DNA of 57,132 bases from Drouetiella hepatica Uher 2000/2452 (GTDB lineage: Bacteria > Cyanobacteriota > Cyanobacteriia > Elainellales > Elainellaceae): NCBI GenBank assembly GCA_019359505.1, contig JAHHHD010000034.1, forward strand, positions 1-57,132, given 5' to 3'. How positions within the stretch are numbered: the stretch's first letter is position 1; every line of letters starts with the position of its first letter. The translations under genes were made by a program, and so were the position numbers. The notes under the pieces were generated by a model, which saw only the letters and a program-made list of their open reading frames with translations, was not told the DNA's origin and ran no database searches. Below, in pieces: positions 16,011 through 24,541 of this stretch.

Positions 16011-16051
16011 TCAAGAGGCGTTAATCGCGAGATCCCATTAACGCCTCTTGA
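16011..16051 (-). terminator. Hairpin after the pentapeptide-repeat gene
   Basis: A 15-bp perfect stem (TCAAGAGGCGTTAAT) with an 11-nt loop starts 11 bp beyond the stop at 16063. There is no clear U-run on either side, so it may only slow or protect the transcript end. Confidence 0.5.
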
Positions 16052-16062
16052 TGAAATTGATT

Positions 16063-16563
16063 CTAACGACAGCCTAAGGATTCACGAGTATCCACCCCAG
16101 TGACGGGATTAGTACCACTTGCGGTTTCGCAGAGTAACAGAATTTGCGATCGATCGATCGTAGCAAAGGTAAAGTCAGCTCCGGTAACGGTAGCATCCTT
16201 AAAGTTGGTTTTGAGCATCATTGCCGACTCAAGAATCGCATTCGTTAAATTAGCTCCTCTCATGTCAGTAATGTAGGCAATGCCGTTGCTAAAATTGGCT
16301 CCCTGAAAGTTAGCATTTTTTAGAACTGCGCCATTAAAGACGGCACCTTGTAGATCGGCATCGCTAAAATTCGCGTTCTGAAGCTTAGCATCGCCAAATT
16401 CTGCTCTAGATAGATCTTGACCCGAAAAATCCTTTGTTGTAGCGCTAACATCATCGAAGGCTCGAATAGCACCAGAACTGGCGGCGATCGCAGAACTGGA
16501 GAAAGCCGTAACCATCACGAGTAGAGCGATTAAAAATCCAAGAAAAGGCTGAAATACGCGCAT
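16063..16563 (-). CDS. Secreted pentapeptide-repeat protein (thylakoid lumen type)
   Basis: A 166-residue protein. Residues 1-28 form a signal peptide (MRVFQPFLGFLIALLVMVTA ending SAIA-A). From about residue 48 there are pentapeptide repeats of the A(D/N)LxX type (FSGQD LSRAE FGDAK LQNAN FSDAD LQGAV), forming a short right-handed beta-helix. The C-terminal LLLCETASGTNPVTGVDTRESLGC carries two Cys. Similar lumenal or periplasmic proteins are common in cyanobacteria and plastids (TL15/TL17-like); their function is unclear. ATG 16563 is preferred over the upstream 16656 because the signal peptide begins there. Confidence 0.85.
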   Translation of the reverse strand: MRVFQPFLGFLIALLVMVTAFSSSAIAASSGAIRAFDDVSATTKDFSGQDLSRAEFGDAKLQNANFSDADLQGAVFNGAVLKNANFQGANFSNGIAYITDMRGANLTNAILESAMMLKTNFKDATVTGADFTFATIDRSQILLLCETASGTNPVTGVDTRESLGCR

Positions 16564-16671
16564 AGTGAGGGATAAGATGGCTTCGCTGGACTCTACAAAA
16601 CTAGCATTTTTTAGTGCTAGAACAAGTCGAAGCACTGGCAAAACACTCTTGCTCACCTAAGTTCCTGAAAA

Positions 16672-16842
16672 TATAGCAGCCGCCTTGGCGGCTAGGATGG
16701 GGACATTTTAAGGTGGGGCGTGAAGCACTCCACCTTGATACCAATTTGAATTGGAACCACGACAGATCCCGGTACGGGCTTGGCATTGCCAAGCTCCTTC
16801 TGAGGTTCAATAAATGTCGTAGGCAAACTGGTAACACCTACA
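16672..16842. mobile_element. M1 element interrupted by an M4 fragment
   Basis: The left arm, TATAGCAGCCGCCTTGGCGG and onwards with its inner stem, is at 16672-16735. The right arm, TAAATGTCGTAGGCAAACTGG, is at 16811-16842. Between them (16736-16810) is a 75-bp sequence that also occurs at 27963-28033. It lies between the divergent pentapeptide-repeat gene leader and the glycosyltransferase 3' end. Confidence 0.75.
16736..16810. mobile_element. M4 element fragment nested in M1
   Basis: It starts GATACCAATTTGAATTGGAA and ends TTCTGAGGTTCAA. It matches the first 70 bp of the complete M4 copy at 27963-28059 with a few changes and lacks that copy's right end. Confidence 0.75.
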
Positions 16843-16844
16843 GA

Positions 16845-18101
16845 TCATGCATATTTGCTGGCTCCACAGGCAGCAGCAATTTCTGCACGGTGGATATGGG
16901 TTCTCTCTAAAGTCTGAGCTTGAGCAAGCTTCAACCCATTGCGGATGAGTTGGGGTAACTGCTGCCGATTTTGTGCTGCATCTACCAGCGATTGACTCAA
17001 TGCCTCAATATTTCCGGAAGGGACAAGCACCCCGCTCTTAGAGCGTTCAATTAAATCATCTGTTCCTGAATTTCGGTAAAGGATCAAAGGGAGTCCTAGC
17101 GCCATTCCCAGAAAGACGTTTCGGCTAATTTCTGCGGTGAGATTGGTGATAACCATGATATGCGCCTGGCTAAGTAGGTCAAACAACGGCTGACCATAGG
17201 GAACGCTTCCCAGAAACCGAACTCTATTTGCAATGCCCAAATCTTGCGCCAACTGTTTACAAGGCGCTAAACTTTCGCCATCGCCAATGATGTCGAGTTC
17301 CAGCTCGACCCCTTGCTTCAGGGCGATCGCCATAGCTCGCAATACATGATCGGGTGCTTTAATTGGCGTTTGCCGACCCGCAATCACCAGGCGCAAAGGC
17401 TGAGACTTGTCTAGAATTTGTTGTACTCGACCATCGACCTGTTGGTTGCTAAGCAGCATCTGCTGCCGGACAAAACTTCGATTAAAACGGTGGCAACGCT
17501 GATTCCACACTGGCTCAAATCGCTCCACAACAGACGCATTATGGGCAAAGACTAGATCGGCTTCAGCAATGGCTTGGGTGCAAAAACTCTCGAATCGCTT
17601 CACCATCCTATGCTTGAAAAGGCGCTTCAGTGGGTTGGATTCCTCTGCAACATATCGCTCTAACCGAGGAAAGGGATCAGCCCCATCAAAAACCCAAATT
17701 CCCTTCTTGTTATGTTTTTCTGCGATCGACCAACCAATCTGCCCCAATGGAATGGGATGCCCACCGTAATCAGCTTGCACTATAGAAGCCCATTGACAGG
17801 CTTGATCGAGCTGAGACTTGACCGCTCGATAGACTTGAACAAATGTCTTCCAAGAGGAATAGTAGGGGAGAGGAAAAATATTAAATTCTTCCTCCTGTAG
17901 ATTCACCTCAACTAGATGGAAACTGCCGCTTACTTCAACCGGAATGTGGTCTACGCAAGGAGCGGCAACCGCCAAGCAGCCATAAGGAGACCAGGCTCTA
18001 GCCTGAGCGCGTAAGTCTTCAAGCCACATATCACCCACGACAAAATGATTGGGTGCATGCCCCTTACCAAAGGGGATGTGATTAATGAGCAAATAGTTCA
18101 T
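16845..18101 (-). CDS. Glycosyltransferase family 4 protein
   Basis: A 418-residue GT-B fold enzyme. The C-terminal half shows the donor-binding features: LRLVIAGRQTPIKAPDHVLRAM (about 235-256), LDIIGDGES, VRFLGSVPYGQPLFDLLSQAH, then E and G residues in TAEISRNVFLGMALGLPLI and a C-terminal helix. It probably moves a sugar from a nucleotide donor in cell-surface polysaccharide or glycolipid synthesis; donor and acceptor unknown. It is divergent from a large multi-span membrane protein at 18.5 kb, possibly a shared surface-glycan function. Confidence 0.88.
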   Translation of the reverse strand: MNYLLINHIPFGKGHAPNHFVVGDMWLEDLRAQARAWSPYGCLAVAAPCVDHIPVEVSGSFHLVEVNLQEEEFNIFPLPYYSSWKTFVQVYRAVKSQLDQACQWASIVQADYGGHPIPLGQIGWSIAEKHNKKGIWVFDGADPFPRLERYVAEESNPLKRLFKHRMVKRFESFCTQAIAEADLVFAHNASVVERFEPVWNQRCHRFNRSFVRQQMLLSNQQVDGRVQQILDKSQPLRLVIAGRQTPIKAPDHVLRAMAIALKQGVELELDIIGDGESLAPCKQLAQDLGIANRVRFLGSVPYGQPLFDLLSQAHIMVITNLTAEISRNVFLGMALGLPLILYRNSGTDDLIERSKSGVLVPSGNIEALSQSLVDAAQNRQQLPQLIRNGLKLAQAQTLERTHIHRAEIAAACGASKYA

Positions 18102-18546
18102 TGCAAAAATAGTGGTAGATGGGCAGCTTCATCGCATCCAGAGCCTCATCGTCTTCTGGATTGGACTAACTGAAAAATTTCTAAACCCAGCCAAAAATCG
18201 CCTCAAATTTCTTTAGATGAGGAGCGCCTTAAGATGAGACAGATTCAGCAAAATTAGTTCAGTCAGCCTAGGCAGTGGTCTAGACAGATGCTAGACATAA
18301 TTTTGAAACACCCATGCAAAAGCCCTAGTGCGACTAAATCATAAGTAACTGATTGAACAAGTGACTGATGTGTTGTGGAATACAATGTCGGGATTGACTC
18401 GGCAGTTAAAGATTTTTTGCTGTGCGTTGCATGAAGTGCAGCCAACCCTAACTTGCTGAGTCCAAGAGGAGAGTTTGAGTGTTGTAAACTTAAACCTTGT
18501 CCAAGGGGAGAGATCACGCGCATCTCGCCTCAAGGGCAGACTGGTT
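18102..18546. other. Divergent spacer, no gene seen
   Basis: A 445-bp gap between the outward-facing glycosyltransferase and GT-C-like gene. It must hold both promoters. AGAGGA at 18465-18470 lies just before a TTG codon (18475) that opens the same frame as the membrane protein 24 codons upstream. Confidence 0.4.
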
Positions 18547-20334
18547 ATGAATGTCCCTCGGCGAATTTTGATCATGCAGATCTCTCTCTTCAAGACCACG
18601 CGATCGCAAACAATTTTCTGGTTCAGCCTGAGCCTACTGCTGGCAACAGTTTGCAATGTGCTAATTCTTCAGCGGGCGTTTGGCGGCGAATATGTGGTGC
18701 AGGATGACGTACGACAGCATGTGTTTTGGATGCTGCGATTCATCGATCCTGCCCTATTTCCCAACGATCTGATTGCCGATTACTTTCAGTCCCTTGCACC
18801 CTGGGGCTATCGACAGCTTTATCAGGGGTTTGCGGCGATCGGTCTTAATCCTCTAACGCTCAGCAAATTGCTACCTGTGGTCTTGAGTTTGGCGACGGCA
18901 GGCTATGCCTTTGGGGTAGCCATGCAGCTTCTGCCTGTGCCGTTTGCAGGATTCGTGGCTTCGGCGCTGACGAGCCAGGTGTTATGGACACATGATGATG
19001 TTGTATCTGCGACGCCGAGAGCTTTTCTGCCGCCTTTATTTCTAGCATTTTTGTATTATTTGTTGCGGCAAGATATCAAGCCGTTTTGGAGACGATCGCT
19101 TCTCCCTTGCCTCATCATTATTGCTCTAGAAGGACTGTTTTATCCCCAGTATGTGCTGGTGTTTTCAGGCATTGCGGCGCTTCAGGTGATTACCTGGCGG
19201 CAAGAATTAAAGGGATTTTATGTGGGCTGGTCACGTAATCGGCAGGATTACTGGTTTTCTGGAGCCTGTCTAGGGGTGGCATTTTTGGTGCTGCTGCCGA
19301 TCGCCCTCTCGTCTTTACCCTATGGCTCCGTGATCACAGGCACAGAGGCTCGCAAACTGCCGGAGTTTTTGTCTCTAGGGCGCAATCGCTTCTTTTGGGA
19401 TGATCCTCTCCGCTACTGGCTCGTCGCAGAGCGAAGCGGTTTATTCCCCAACTTTAGACCCTGGTTTCTGGCGATCGGCGCTTTTTTGCCCCTGCTCCTA
19501 CTGTGGGCACGGCGGCACCCGGCACAGTTTCCGCTGATTCGGCAGGTTAGCTCTAAAACGGTGGTATTAATTCGGGTAGCGATTGTGGCGATTGTCCTGT
19601 TTTTTGCGGCCCATGCGCTACTGTTTACCCTCTATCTGCCCAGCCGCTACACGGAATATACGCTGCGGTTTGTTTTGGTGTTCGCCACGGCGATCGCAGT
19701 GACGCTGCTGCTGCAAGCCGTTTGGCATGGGCTAGAGCGCCAGCGCCACAAGAAGCAGCTAGTCTGGGCATTAACGGCAGCTGTGGGCGCAGTCTTGCTG
19801 CTGTACCCTGTCTACAGCAAAGACCAGGCACGGAACAGCTATTGGATTGGCGAAAATCCGCAGCTCTACCAGTTTCTTGCCCAGCAGCCCAAAGATGTTC
19901 TGATTGCCTCTCTAGTGCGTGAGGTGGATAATGTGCCGACGTTTGCGCAGCGATCGCTCCTCGTCGGTCGAGAATATGCGTTACCCTATCATGTGGGCTA
20001 TGGTAGCCAGTTTCGTCAGCGGGTGGTGGATACAATTCAGGCTCAATATGCCTTAGATCCAGTGGTGTTAGCTAATTTTATCCGTACCTACGGCATTGAT
20101 TTTTGGATCTTGGATCAATACAGATCCTTTGATGCCAATGCGCCCCTCACGAGCTGGATTCGTCAATATCCAGAGGCGATCGCCCAAGCCCGCAGCCAAC
20201 TGGCACAAGGCGCGCCCGCTCTCAAAAAATTAGCGAAATCCTGTACTGTGAGCCGGGATAAAAATTTGCGGGTGCTTTCTACGGCCTGCGTTTTGGAAAA
20301 AATCAAATCTGGTGAAAGAATTAGATCTAGGTAG
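18547..20334 (+). CDS. Multi-span membrane protein, GT-C-like
   Basis: A 595-residue integral membrane protein with roughly ten or more hydrophobic helices. The first luminal/periplasmic loop contains YVVQDDVRQHVFW, an acidic pair just after helix 1 as in GT-C glycosyltransferases (PMT/ArnT/STT3 type), followed by PNDLIADYFQ. The C-terminal 200 residues form a soluble domain with DFWILDQYRSFD. It is probably a lipid-linked sugar transferase or O-antigen-type protein, but no specific family is recognised. TTG 18475 (with a purine-rich site) could add 24 residues; ATG 18547 and 18574 are the other choices. Confidence 0.75.
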   Translation: MNVPRRILIMQISLFKTTRSQTIFWFSLSLLLATVCNVLILQRAFGGEYVVQDDVRQHVFWMLRFIDPALFPNDLIADYFQSLAPWGYRQLYQGFAAIGLNPLTLSKLLPVVLSLATAGYAFGVAMQLLPVPFAGFVASALTSQVLWTHDDVVSATPRAFLPPLFLAFLYYLLRQDIKPFWRRSLLPCLIIIALEGLFYPQYVLVFSGIAALQVITWRQELKGFYVGWSRNRQDYWFSGACLGVAFLVLLPIALSSLPYGSVITGTEARKLPEFLSLGRNRFFWDDPLRYWLVAERSGLFPNFRPWFLAIGAFLPLLLLWARRHPAQFPLIRQVSSKTVVLIRVAIVAIVLFFAAHALLFTLYLPSRYTEYTLRFVLVFATAIAVTLLLQAVWHGLERQRHKKQLVWALTAAVGAVLLLYPVYSKDQARNSYWIGENPQLYQFLAQQPKDVLIASLVREVDNVPTFAQRSLLVGREYALPYHVGYGSQFRQRVVDTIQAQYALDPVVLANFIRTYGIDFWILDQYRSFDANAPLTSWIRQYPEAIAQARSQLAQGAPALKKLAKSCTVSRDKNLRVLSTACVLEKIKSGERIRSR

Positions 20335-20487
20335 TTCTGAATGGGTCTTGAGGTTGAGCCTAGTTTAGCCCTCTGGTGATCTTGAGCTTTATAGACAGTA
20401 AAGGGCTTTAAGATAGTAAAAGTGGATTGGATGTTGAATAACAGACATCGATCGCTAGCTCAGATCTCGTTAGCTAAACCTCAGCAC

Positions 20488-21036
20488 ATGGATATTACAG
20501 AGTTTTTACAGCAAAGTGCGGGCAAATGGGTCTCTCAACGCACCACGCACCAGTTTGCCTTTAAGCAAACGGGGAGCAGCAAGTCCAACATTGTGGTTGA
20601 GATGCTGCTCAAAGACGATCCGGCTGTTATAAAACTCTGTCAGCAGCACAAAATCGATCCGACACAAGCCCTCTGCGGTACGCGCGTCACTTGGGATGGC
20701 ATCGTAGAACGAGGGGAAGAAAAGCGATCTGGCTCAACCCTAATGGTGCCGATCGCCAATCCCGATGATTCTCGTGCAGGAAAACTGCTGTGTGAAGCGG
20801 GTCAGAATGCCCCAATTTCGGGGCGATATATGATGGGTGAAGACGATGCTCTGACTCTAATTACAGAGTCTGAAGTTACGACCTCTGAAACGCTATCGTC
20901 TGAGGAGCGGCTATGGTTTGCCAGCCCCAATCTGCGGCTACGCACTAGCACTCTCAAGCGATCGGGTGGCTTTAGCATGGCGACCTTTTCTTCCGAGATT
21001 CGGATGGGTGGCGTGCAGCCTCCAGATCAGTCCTGA
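20488..21036 (+). CDS. cpcS: Phycobiliprotein bilin lyase, CpcS/CpeS family
   Basis: A 182-residue lipocalin-fold protein starting MDITEFLQQSAGKWVSQRTTH, the hallmark of CpcS/CpeS lyases, which attach phycocyanobilin to Cys-82-type sites of phycocyanin and allophycocyanin beta subunits. Other conserved parts: DPAVIKLCQQHKIDP, ARVTWDG-like TRVTWDGIVE, GRYMMGEDDALTLITE and EERLWFASPNLRLRTS. The frame extends 22 codons upstream to 20422, but family members begin at ATG 20488. A 17-bp tandem duplication spans the stop codon. Cytoplasmic. Confidence 0.93.
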   Translation: MDITEFLQQSAGKWVSQRTTHQFAFKQTGSSKSNIVVEMLLKDDPAVIKLCQQHKIDPTQALCGTRVTWDGIVERGEEKRSGSTLMVPIANPDDSRAGKLLCEAGQNAPISGRYMMGEDDALTLITESEVTTSETLSSEERLWFASPNLRLRTSTLKRSGGFSMATFSSEIRMGGVQPPDQS

Positions 21037-21055
21037 AGCCAGATCAGTCTTGAAG
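21022..21055. repeat. 17-bp tandem duplication across the cpcS stop
   Basis: CCAGATCAGTCCTGAAG is followed at once by the same sequence with one change. The first copy contains the cpcS stop (TGA, 21034); the second contains the stop of the converging gene (21044-21046, minus strand). Confidence 0.9.
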
Positions 21056-21544
21056 ATAGCGCAGCGCGGACGATCGCCCCGGCACATAGTTAAGGGGAAT
21101 CTCCATAAACTCAGAGACAAGTAGAGCGATCGCCCGTACCTGTTCGGCATCTTCCATCGGTGCAGCGGTTAAGTACAGCGATTTAGACTTTGTTATCAGG
21201 CGAATTCTGTAGAAGATACCGCCGCTTTTGTGATGTCCTTCAAGGACTTCGATTGCCGAAATCATCTGGAGCGGGTATTCAGCCAGATTTTTTCCTAGTA
21301 GCCCATACTGCCTGATGGTCAGGGTTTCCTGGTGCTTAGAGAGGTCACAAACCGCGATCGGATATAGAACCAGCAGCAGCAGTGCAAACACCAGCAAAGA
21401 TGCAATCACAAGCCCAGAGCCGGGGGAAGAGAGAAAAATTAGGCTGCAACACCCTGTTACCCACGAGAGGAGAGCTAAAGACCAAATTATCCAAGGACAA
21501 TGCACTAACTTAAGATGCGTTGGGGTACGTGTGGCGATTTTCAT
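21044..21544 (-). CDS. Small membrane protein with a PH-like C-terminal part, hypothetical
   Basis: A 166-residue protein. Two adjacent membrane segments (about residues 17-40 and 43-68) are followed by a soluble half, HQETLTIRQYGLLGKNLAEYPLQ and RIRLITKSKSLYLTA. This layout (two helices, then a bacterial PH-like beta domain) resembles other cyanobacterial hypothetical proteins. No specific family is recognised. It converges on cpcS with 7 nt between the stops. Confidence 0.65.
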   Translation of the reverse strand: MKIATRTPTHLKLVHCPWIIWSLALLSWVTGCCSLIFLSSPGSGLVIASLLVFALLLLVLYPIAVCDLSKHQETLTIRQYGLLGKNLAEYPLQMISAIEVLEGHHKSGGIFYRIRLITKSKSLYLTAAPMEDAEQVRAIALLVSEFMEIPLNYVPGRSSALRYLQD

Positions 21545-22161
21545 ACCAAGGCTCTTGTATAACCTAATGATGGACGGCAGTGATTGAGGCGAAATCTTGC
21601 AAGTAACTATGGGGCTATAATGCTATTTTTCCTTGAAAAGACGTCTGATTTCGCACCTCTTTGATGAATTTTTGATGTAAGTAGTAAAAGCTTATTTAAA
21701 GATAGTAACTGAGTGATTCTTAGCAGTTCAGCGATCGGGCTTCTCAGTATCGTCAAATTGATATCGCATTAAAATTTACAAACTTTGATAGAGCTAAGTT
21801 AAGTATTAATTTTTCTAAAATTTCCCATGGCTTTCCCGCAGGCGCAAAGCGCTCGTGCCTGGACTGAAGCTCAAACTGGACTCGATTGTTTGTTGAAAAC
21901 CTAAACTTCAGATTCTCGTTTGCTTAGGGCAATTTTCAATTGCATAAACCGTAGGTACTTGTATAGCTGTCGCCAGTTTGTCTAGAGCGTTTATGGTGGG
22001 GCGCTTCGCGCCCCACCATAAATGTCCCCGTCCTAACCGCCTTGGCGGTTGTATATTATCTATCGCTAACTACAGGTAATTTATGCAGAATCAGGCAATT
22101 TTGTAATGGAATTCGCTTTTCGTAATATCGAAAGCTTTCTGACACTTTCGGCTTAAAGCCT
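21545..22161. other. Intergenic spacer rich in repeats
   Basis: No gene seen. The first 300 bp are AT-rich. A fragment matching the M6 right end (GCAATTTTCAATTGCATAAACC at 21929-21950) and a full M1 element (21962-22055) follow, then about 100 bp of AT-rich DNA up to the next stop. Confidence 0.5.
21962..22055. mobile_element. Complete M1 palindromic element (94 bp)
   Basis: It starts TATAGCTGTCGCCAGTTTG and has the inner stem TATGGTGGGGCGC...GCGCCCCACCATA. It ends AAATGTCCCCGTCCTAACCG, then CCTTGGCGGTTGTATA. Orientation is opposite to the 15548 copy. Confidence 0.85.
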
Positions 22162-23532
22162 TCACCTACCCAACAAATTTGGAATGCCTTCACAGCCGCC
22201 AGGAATAGTGACTCGCGTTGCAGAACCACCCCAAGCGCAGCAGTAATAGCGCTGCTCCTCTGACATGCGACTCACATCGGTAAAATCAGCATCTTCTACC
22301 ACAGCTCCTGTAAAGGCTCCTGTCGTGAAGTTGGGTAAATCTGCGCGGGTGCGCGGAGTAGCGGTTTCGGCAGAACCTATAAAAAGGCGTGCTCCCATCA
22401 GATCGGAGCCAGCCAAACAAGCTTCACAGAGAATGGTGCGGATCAGCTTGGTTTTGACTAAATCGCAGCGGCTGAGGTTGGCATAGATTAGATTAATGTC
22501 GCTCAAGTCTGCCCAGCGCAAATCTGTTCCTGTTAAATCTGCTCCCGCCAGCATAATACCCAAGTCAATGACGCGCGTTCCGGTCGCACGGTCTTCAGAA
22601 TAGCTGCCAGAACCATCGAGAATGGCACGCCCCAAACGACGATCGCGTCTCAAGGGAGTTAACAGCAGCGATCGAGACAAAAAGCGCACCACTTTAGCTT
22701 TACCGTTAGCATCAATGCTGCTGAGAATAGCTGCGGTTCGTCCGGCAGCGATCGCTCTCTCTAAAGGCAAATCCTCTAGCAGCCCCTCTTCGTCTAGCAC
22801 CAAGTCTGAAATACCCTGAAAATAGGAATCGATCGTTTGCTGCTGCGTAATTAAGTTTTGCTGAATGGTTAGATCCTTGCCGATTACATATTGCCGCCAC
22901 GCGACATAAACAGCTAGGACGGCAATTAGGATTTGCCCAACTGCACCGATCACCTCGCCCGTTGCACCGATCGCATCCCAATTTAGTCCCGAATACCAGG
23001 TTCCTAGTCGAGGAGTCACACCAGAGACTTGAAGTAGCCCAACGACAGCGACTGCTAAACCCACAATGCTGATGCTGACGAGACGCTGCTGTGGCGAGAG
23101 CAGTTCCATGATCGCCTCGCGAATCGCCATCCAAATCACTTGTAGAGAAATCAGCAGCGCTACGAGTGATCCTGCAAACACCATCCAGAAACTGCCGATC
23201 GCCAATCCCACAATCGTCAACACGATCGCAGTCACAATAATCCAGCCGATCGCTCCCGTAGAAGGCTGGATTCCTTTTGCTTTTTGTAGCCTTGCCAGAG
23301 CCGGAGCCGCAGAAATTCCTGAAGGATGATAGCCCAGGGAACCAGAAGGCTTGGTCTGAGTACGGCTAATGGCTGATGCAGCCTGGTTCTTGAGGCTACC
23401 AGAATCTTCTGCCGATCGATCGATCGCCGATGACCAACCTTCTAAGTCGGAGCTTTGGTCATCAGCGCCGTTGGGCTTGCTGCTACTGCTGTTGGAGGAT
23501 GCCGATGAAGCTGAGTTGGAGTCCAGTGTCAT
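22162..23532 (-). CDS. Membrane-anchored pentapeptide-repeat protein
   Basis: A 456-residue protein. A Ser/Asn-rich, low-complexity N-terminus (residues 1-85) is followed by about four membrane helices (roughly 93-210), a cytoplasmic linker with DLTIQQNLITQQQTIDSYFQGISDLVLDEEG, and pentapeptide repeats near 325-375 (LAGADLTGTDLRWADLSDINL). It ends in a Cys-containing segment (RYYCCAWGGS). The linker plus repeats are typical of a cyanobacterial family sometimes found near ion channels. Role unknown; perhaps a scaffold at the membrane. Confidence 0.85.
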   Translation of the reverse strand: MTLDSNSASSASSNSSSSKPNGADDQSSDLEGWSSAIDRSAEDSGSLKNQAASAISRTQTKPSGSLGYHPSGISAAPALARLQKAKGIQPSTGAIGWIIVTAIVLTIVGLAIGSFWMVFAGSLVALLISLQVIWMAIREAIMELLSPQQRLVSISIVGLAVAVVGLLQVSGVTPRLGTWYSGLNWDAIGATGEVIGAVGQILIAVLAVYVAWRQYVIGKDLTIQQNLITQQQTIDSYFQGISDLVLDEEGLLEDLPLERAIAAGRTAAILSSIDANGKAKVVRFLSRSLLLTPLRRDRRLGRAILDGSGSYSEDRATGTRVIDLGIMLAGADLTGTDLRWADLSDINLIYANLSRCDLVKTKLIRTILCEACLAGSDLMGARLFIGSAETATPRTRADLPNFTTGAFTGAVVEDADFTDVSRMSEEQRYYCCAWGGSATRVTIPGGCEGIPNLLGR

Positions 23533-23648
23533 AGTGGCTAACTGGCTGAGATGAATCCTTGCCTTAACTAGGATAAAGCCACTTGCCCATACTGTCTGCC
23601 ATGTCTGCCCACTATATCTATGCTAAAGGCTCTACTCAAACAAATTTT

Positions 23649-23828
23649 GGTAGTCCTCAAAAGGTAGTGATTATTAGTTGTGGGGCGAAACCCCACAACT
23701 AATACCATTTGAAGTGATGAGGCGGCAGATGATTTTCGAGAGCCGCGCGTTCCGCGCGGCTCTCGAAAATCATCTGCCCTGTTTGGGTCTTAAATTGGTA
23801 TCAGAATCACTACCTGAATACCACTACT
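23649..23828. mobile_element. M5 element interrupted by M3
   Basis: The left arm GGTAGTCCTCAAAAGGTAGTG with its inner stem is at 23649-23701. The right arm AATCACTACCTGAATACCAC is at 23804-23828. The pieces match the two ends of the complete M5 copy at 1371-1451. The 100 bp in between are a complete M3 element. Confidence 0.75.
23702..23801. mobile_element. Complete M3 palindromic element (100 bp)
   Basis: The ends ATACCATTTGAAG and (reverse complement) ATACCAATTTAAGACCC flank a perfect 26-bp stem (23724-23749 with 23753-23778) containing TTTTCGAGAGCCGCGCG. It is inserted inside an M5 element. The second copy is at 56909-57010. Confidence 0.85.
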
Positions 23829-23835
23829 CAAATTT

Positions 23836-24060
23836 CTAGACCTTACCTCGGCGATCGACTAAGGCGAAAGGATTGCTGCTGTTAGCCTCACGCTGAATTT
23901 GCCCAGATTGAATCGCTGTTTCTAGCTGCTTCAATGCGGCTAAGTCGTAGCCTTGGTAGCCACGCATCGATAAAACCTGCCTCATTAAGGCTTCGGATGC
24001 CACGCTCAGACAACCCGTCTGGAAAGCAGACTGAATCAGGCAATTAATCATGGGAGCCAT
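23836..24060 (-). CDS. Conserved cyanobacterial hypothetical protein (74 aa)
   Basis: A small soluble protein, MAPMINCLIQSAFQTGCLSV, then ASEALMRQVLSMRGYQGYD and DLAALKQLETAIQSGQIQREA. The pattern (NCLIQSALQTG...SVASEGLIRQVL...GQIKRE) recurs in cyanobacteria to my knowledge, without an assigned role. It could start at Met-4. The region upstream (24120-24260) contains degenerate repeats of TTCTGAT/TGATGAA. Confidence 0.65.
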   Translation of the reverse strand: MAPMINCLIQSAFQTGCLSVASEALMRQVLSMRGYQGYDLAALKQLETAIQSGQIQREANSSNPFALVDRRGKV

Positions 24061-24541
24061 CTGAAACTTGCGGGGTTGCCCTTAGTCTGCACGATCGGCT
24101 CTCCCAGGATGCTGACGCAGATCAGTGGGATCGCGTGATCTGCCGAGAATAAAACTGTGACTGAAATCACAAAGTTCTGATGAATTGTGTCTCGATAAAT
24201 CATTTTTTGATGAACCGTGTTCTGAATAGACCGTTCTGATCAACCCGTTGTCACAGAGGCACAGCTCTAATTCGGAAAACTATAGCTGTCGCCAGTTTGC
24301 TTCGGACATTTTTGGCGGGGCGCTTAGCGCCCCGCCAAAAATGTCCCCGCCCTAACCGCCTTGGCGGTTGCCATAACTAGGAAATTTCAAAATCTCTGGC
24401 TTTTCTTAGAGCAAATTTAATATCTGGAGCTAGTATTATCTGGAGCTTATGCAGTCCATAGTCTGCAACGCTTAGAACATGTGTGGTTTGGACTTCCGCA
24501 AGGAGGACGCGATCGTTGATGGAGTGGGGAGGAGATAGTGA
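24061..24541. other. Intergenic spacer with M1 element
   Basis: No gene seen. It contains degenerate direct repeats (24150-24250), the M1 element at 24281-24375, and the leader of the CapA-like gene with a short duplication (TATCTGGAGC at about 24423 and 24438). Confidence 0.45.
24281..24375. mobile_element. Complete M1 palindromic element (95 bp)
   Basis: It starts TATAGCTGTCGCCAGTTTGC. Its inner stem is a variant (GGCGGGGCGCTTAGCGCCCCGCC), showing that the stem arms vary in a coordinated way between copies. It ends CTAACCGCCTTGGCGGTTG and CCATA. Same orientation as 21962. Confidence 0.85.

Larger units (their letters stand above)
15643..16062. other. Intergenic spacer with hairpins
   Basis: No supported gene; two short open frames here overlap each other on opposite strands and resemble nothing known. 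The stretch holds a possible trpD-like remnant (15704-15757), a perfect 18-bp-stem palindrome (15938-15976) and a terminator-like hairpin (16011-16051). Confidence 0.5.

Noticed and set aside
15699..16014. Two overlapping opposite-strand small frames (15699-15926 plus, 15784-16014 minus)
   Set aside because: They lie in repeat-rich spacer, overlap each other, and show no conserved pattern.
21044..21544. The membrane protein beside cpcS as part of a bilin-lyase operon
   Set aside because: It is on the opposite strand and converges on cpcS; nothing links it to bilin attachment.
24281..24375. M1 element as a riboswitch or leader of the CapA-like gene
   Set aside because: The same sequence occurs in both orientations next to unrelated genes and ends over 160 bp before the start codon.
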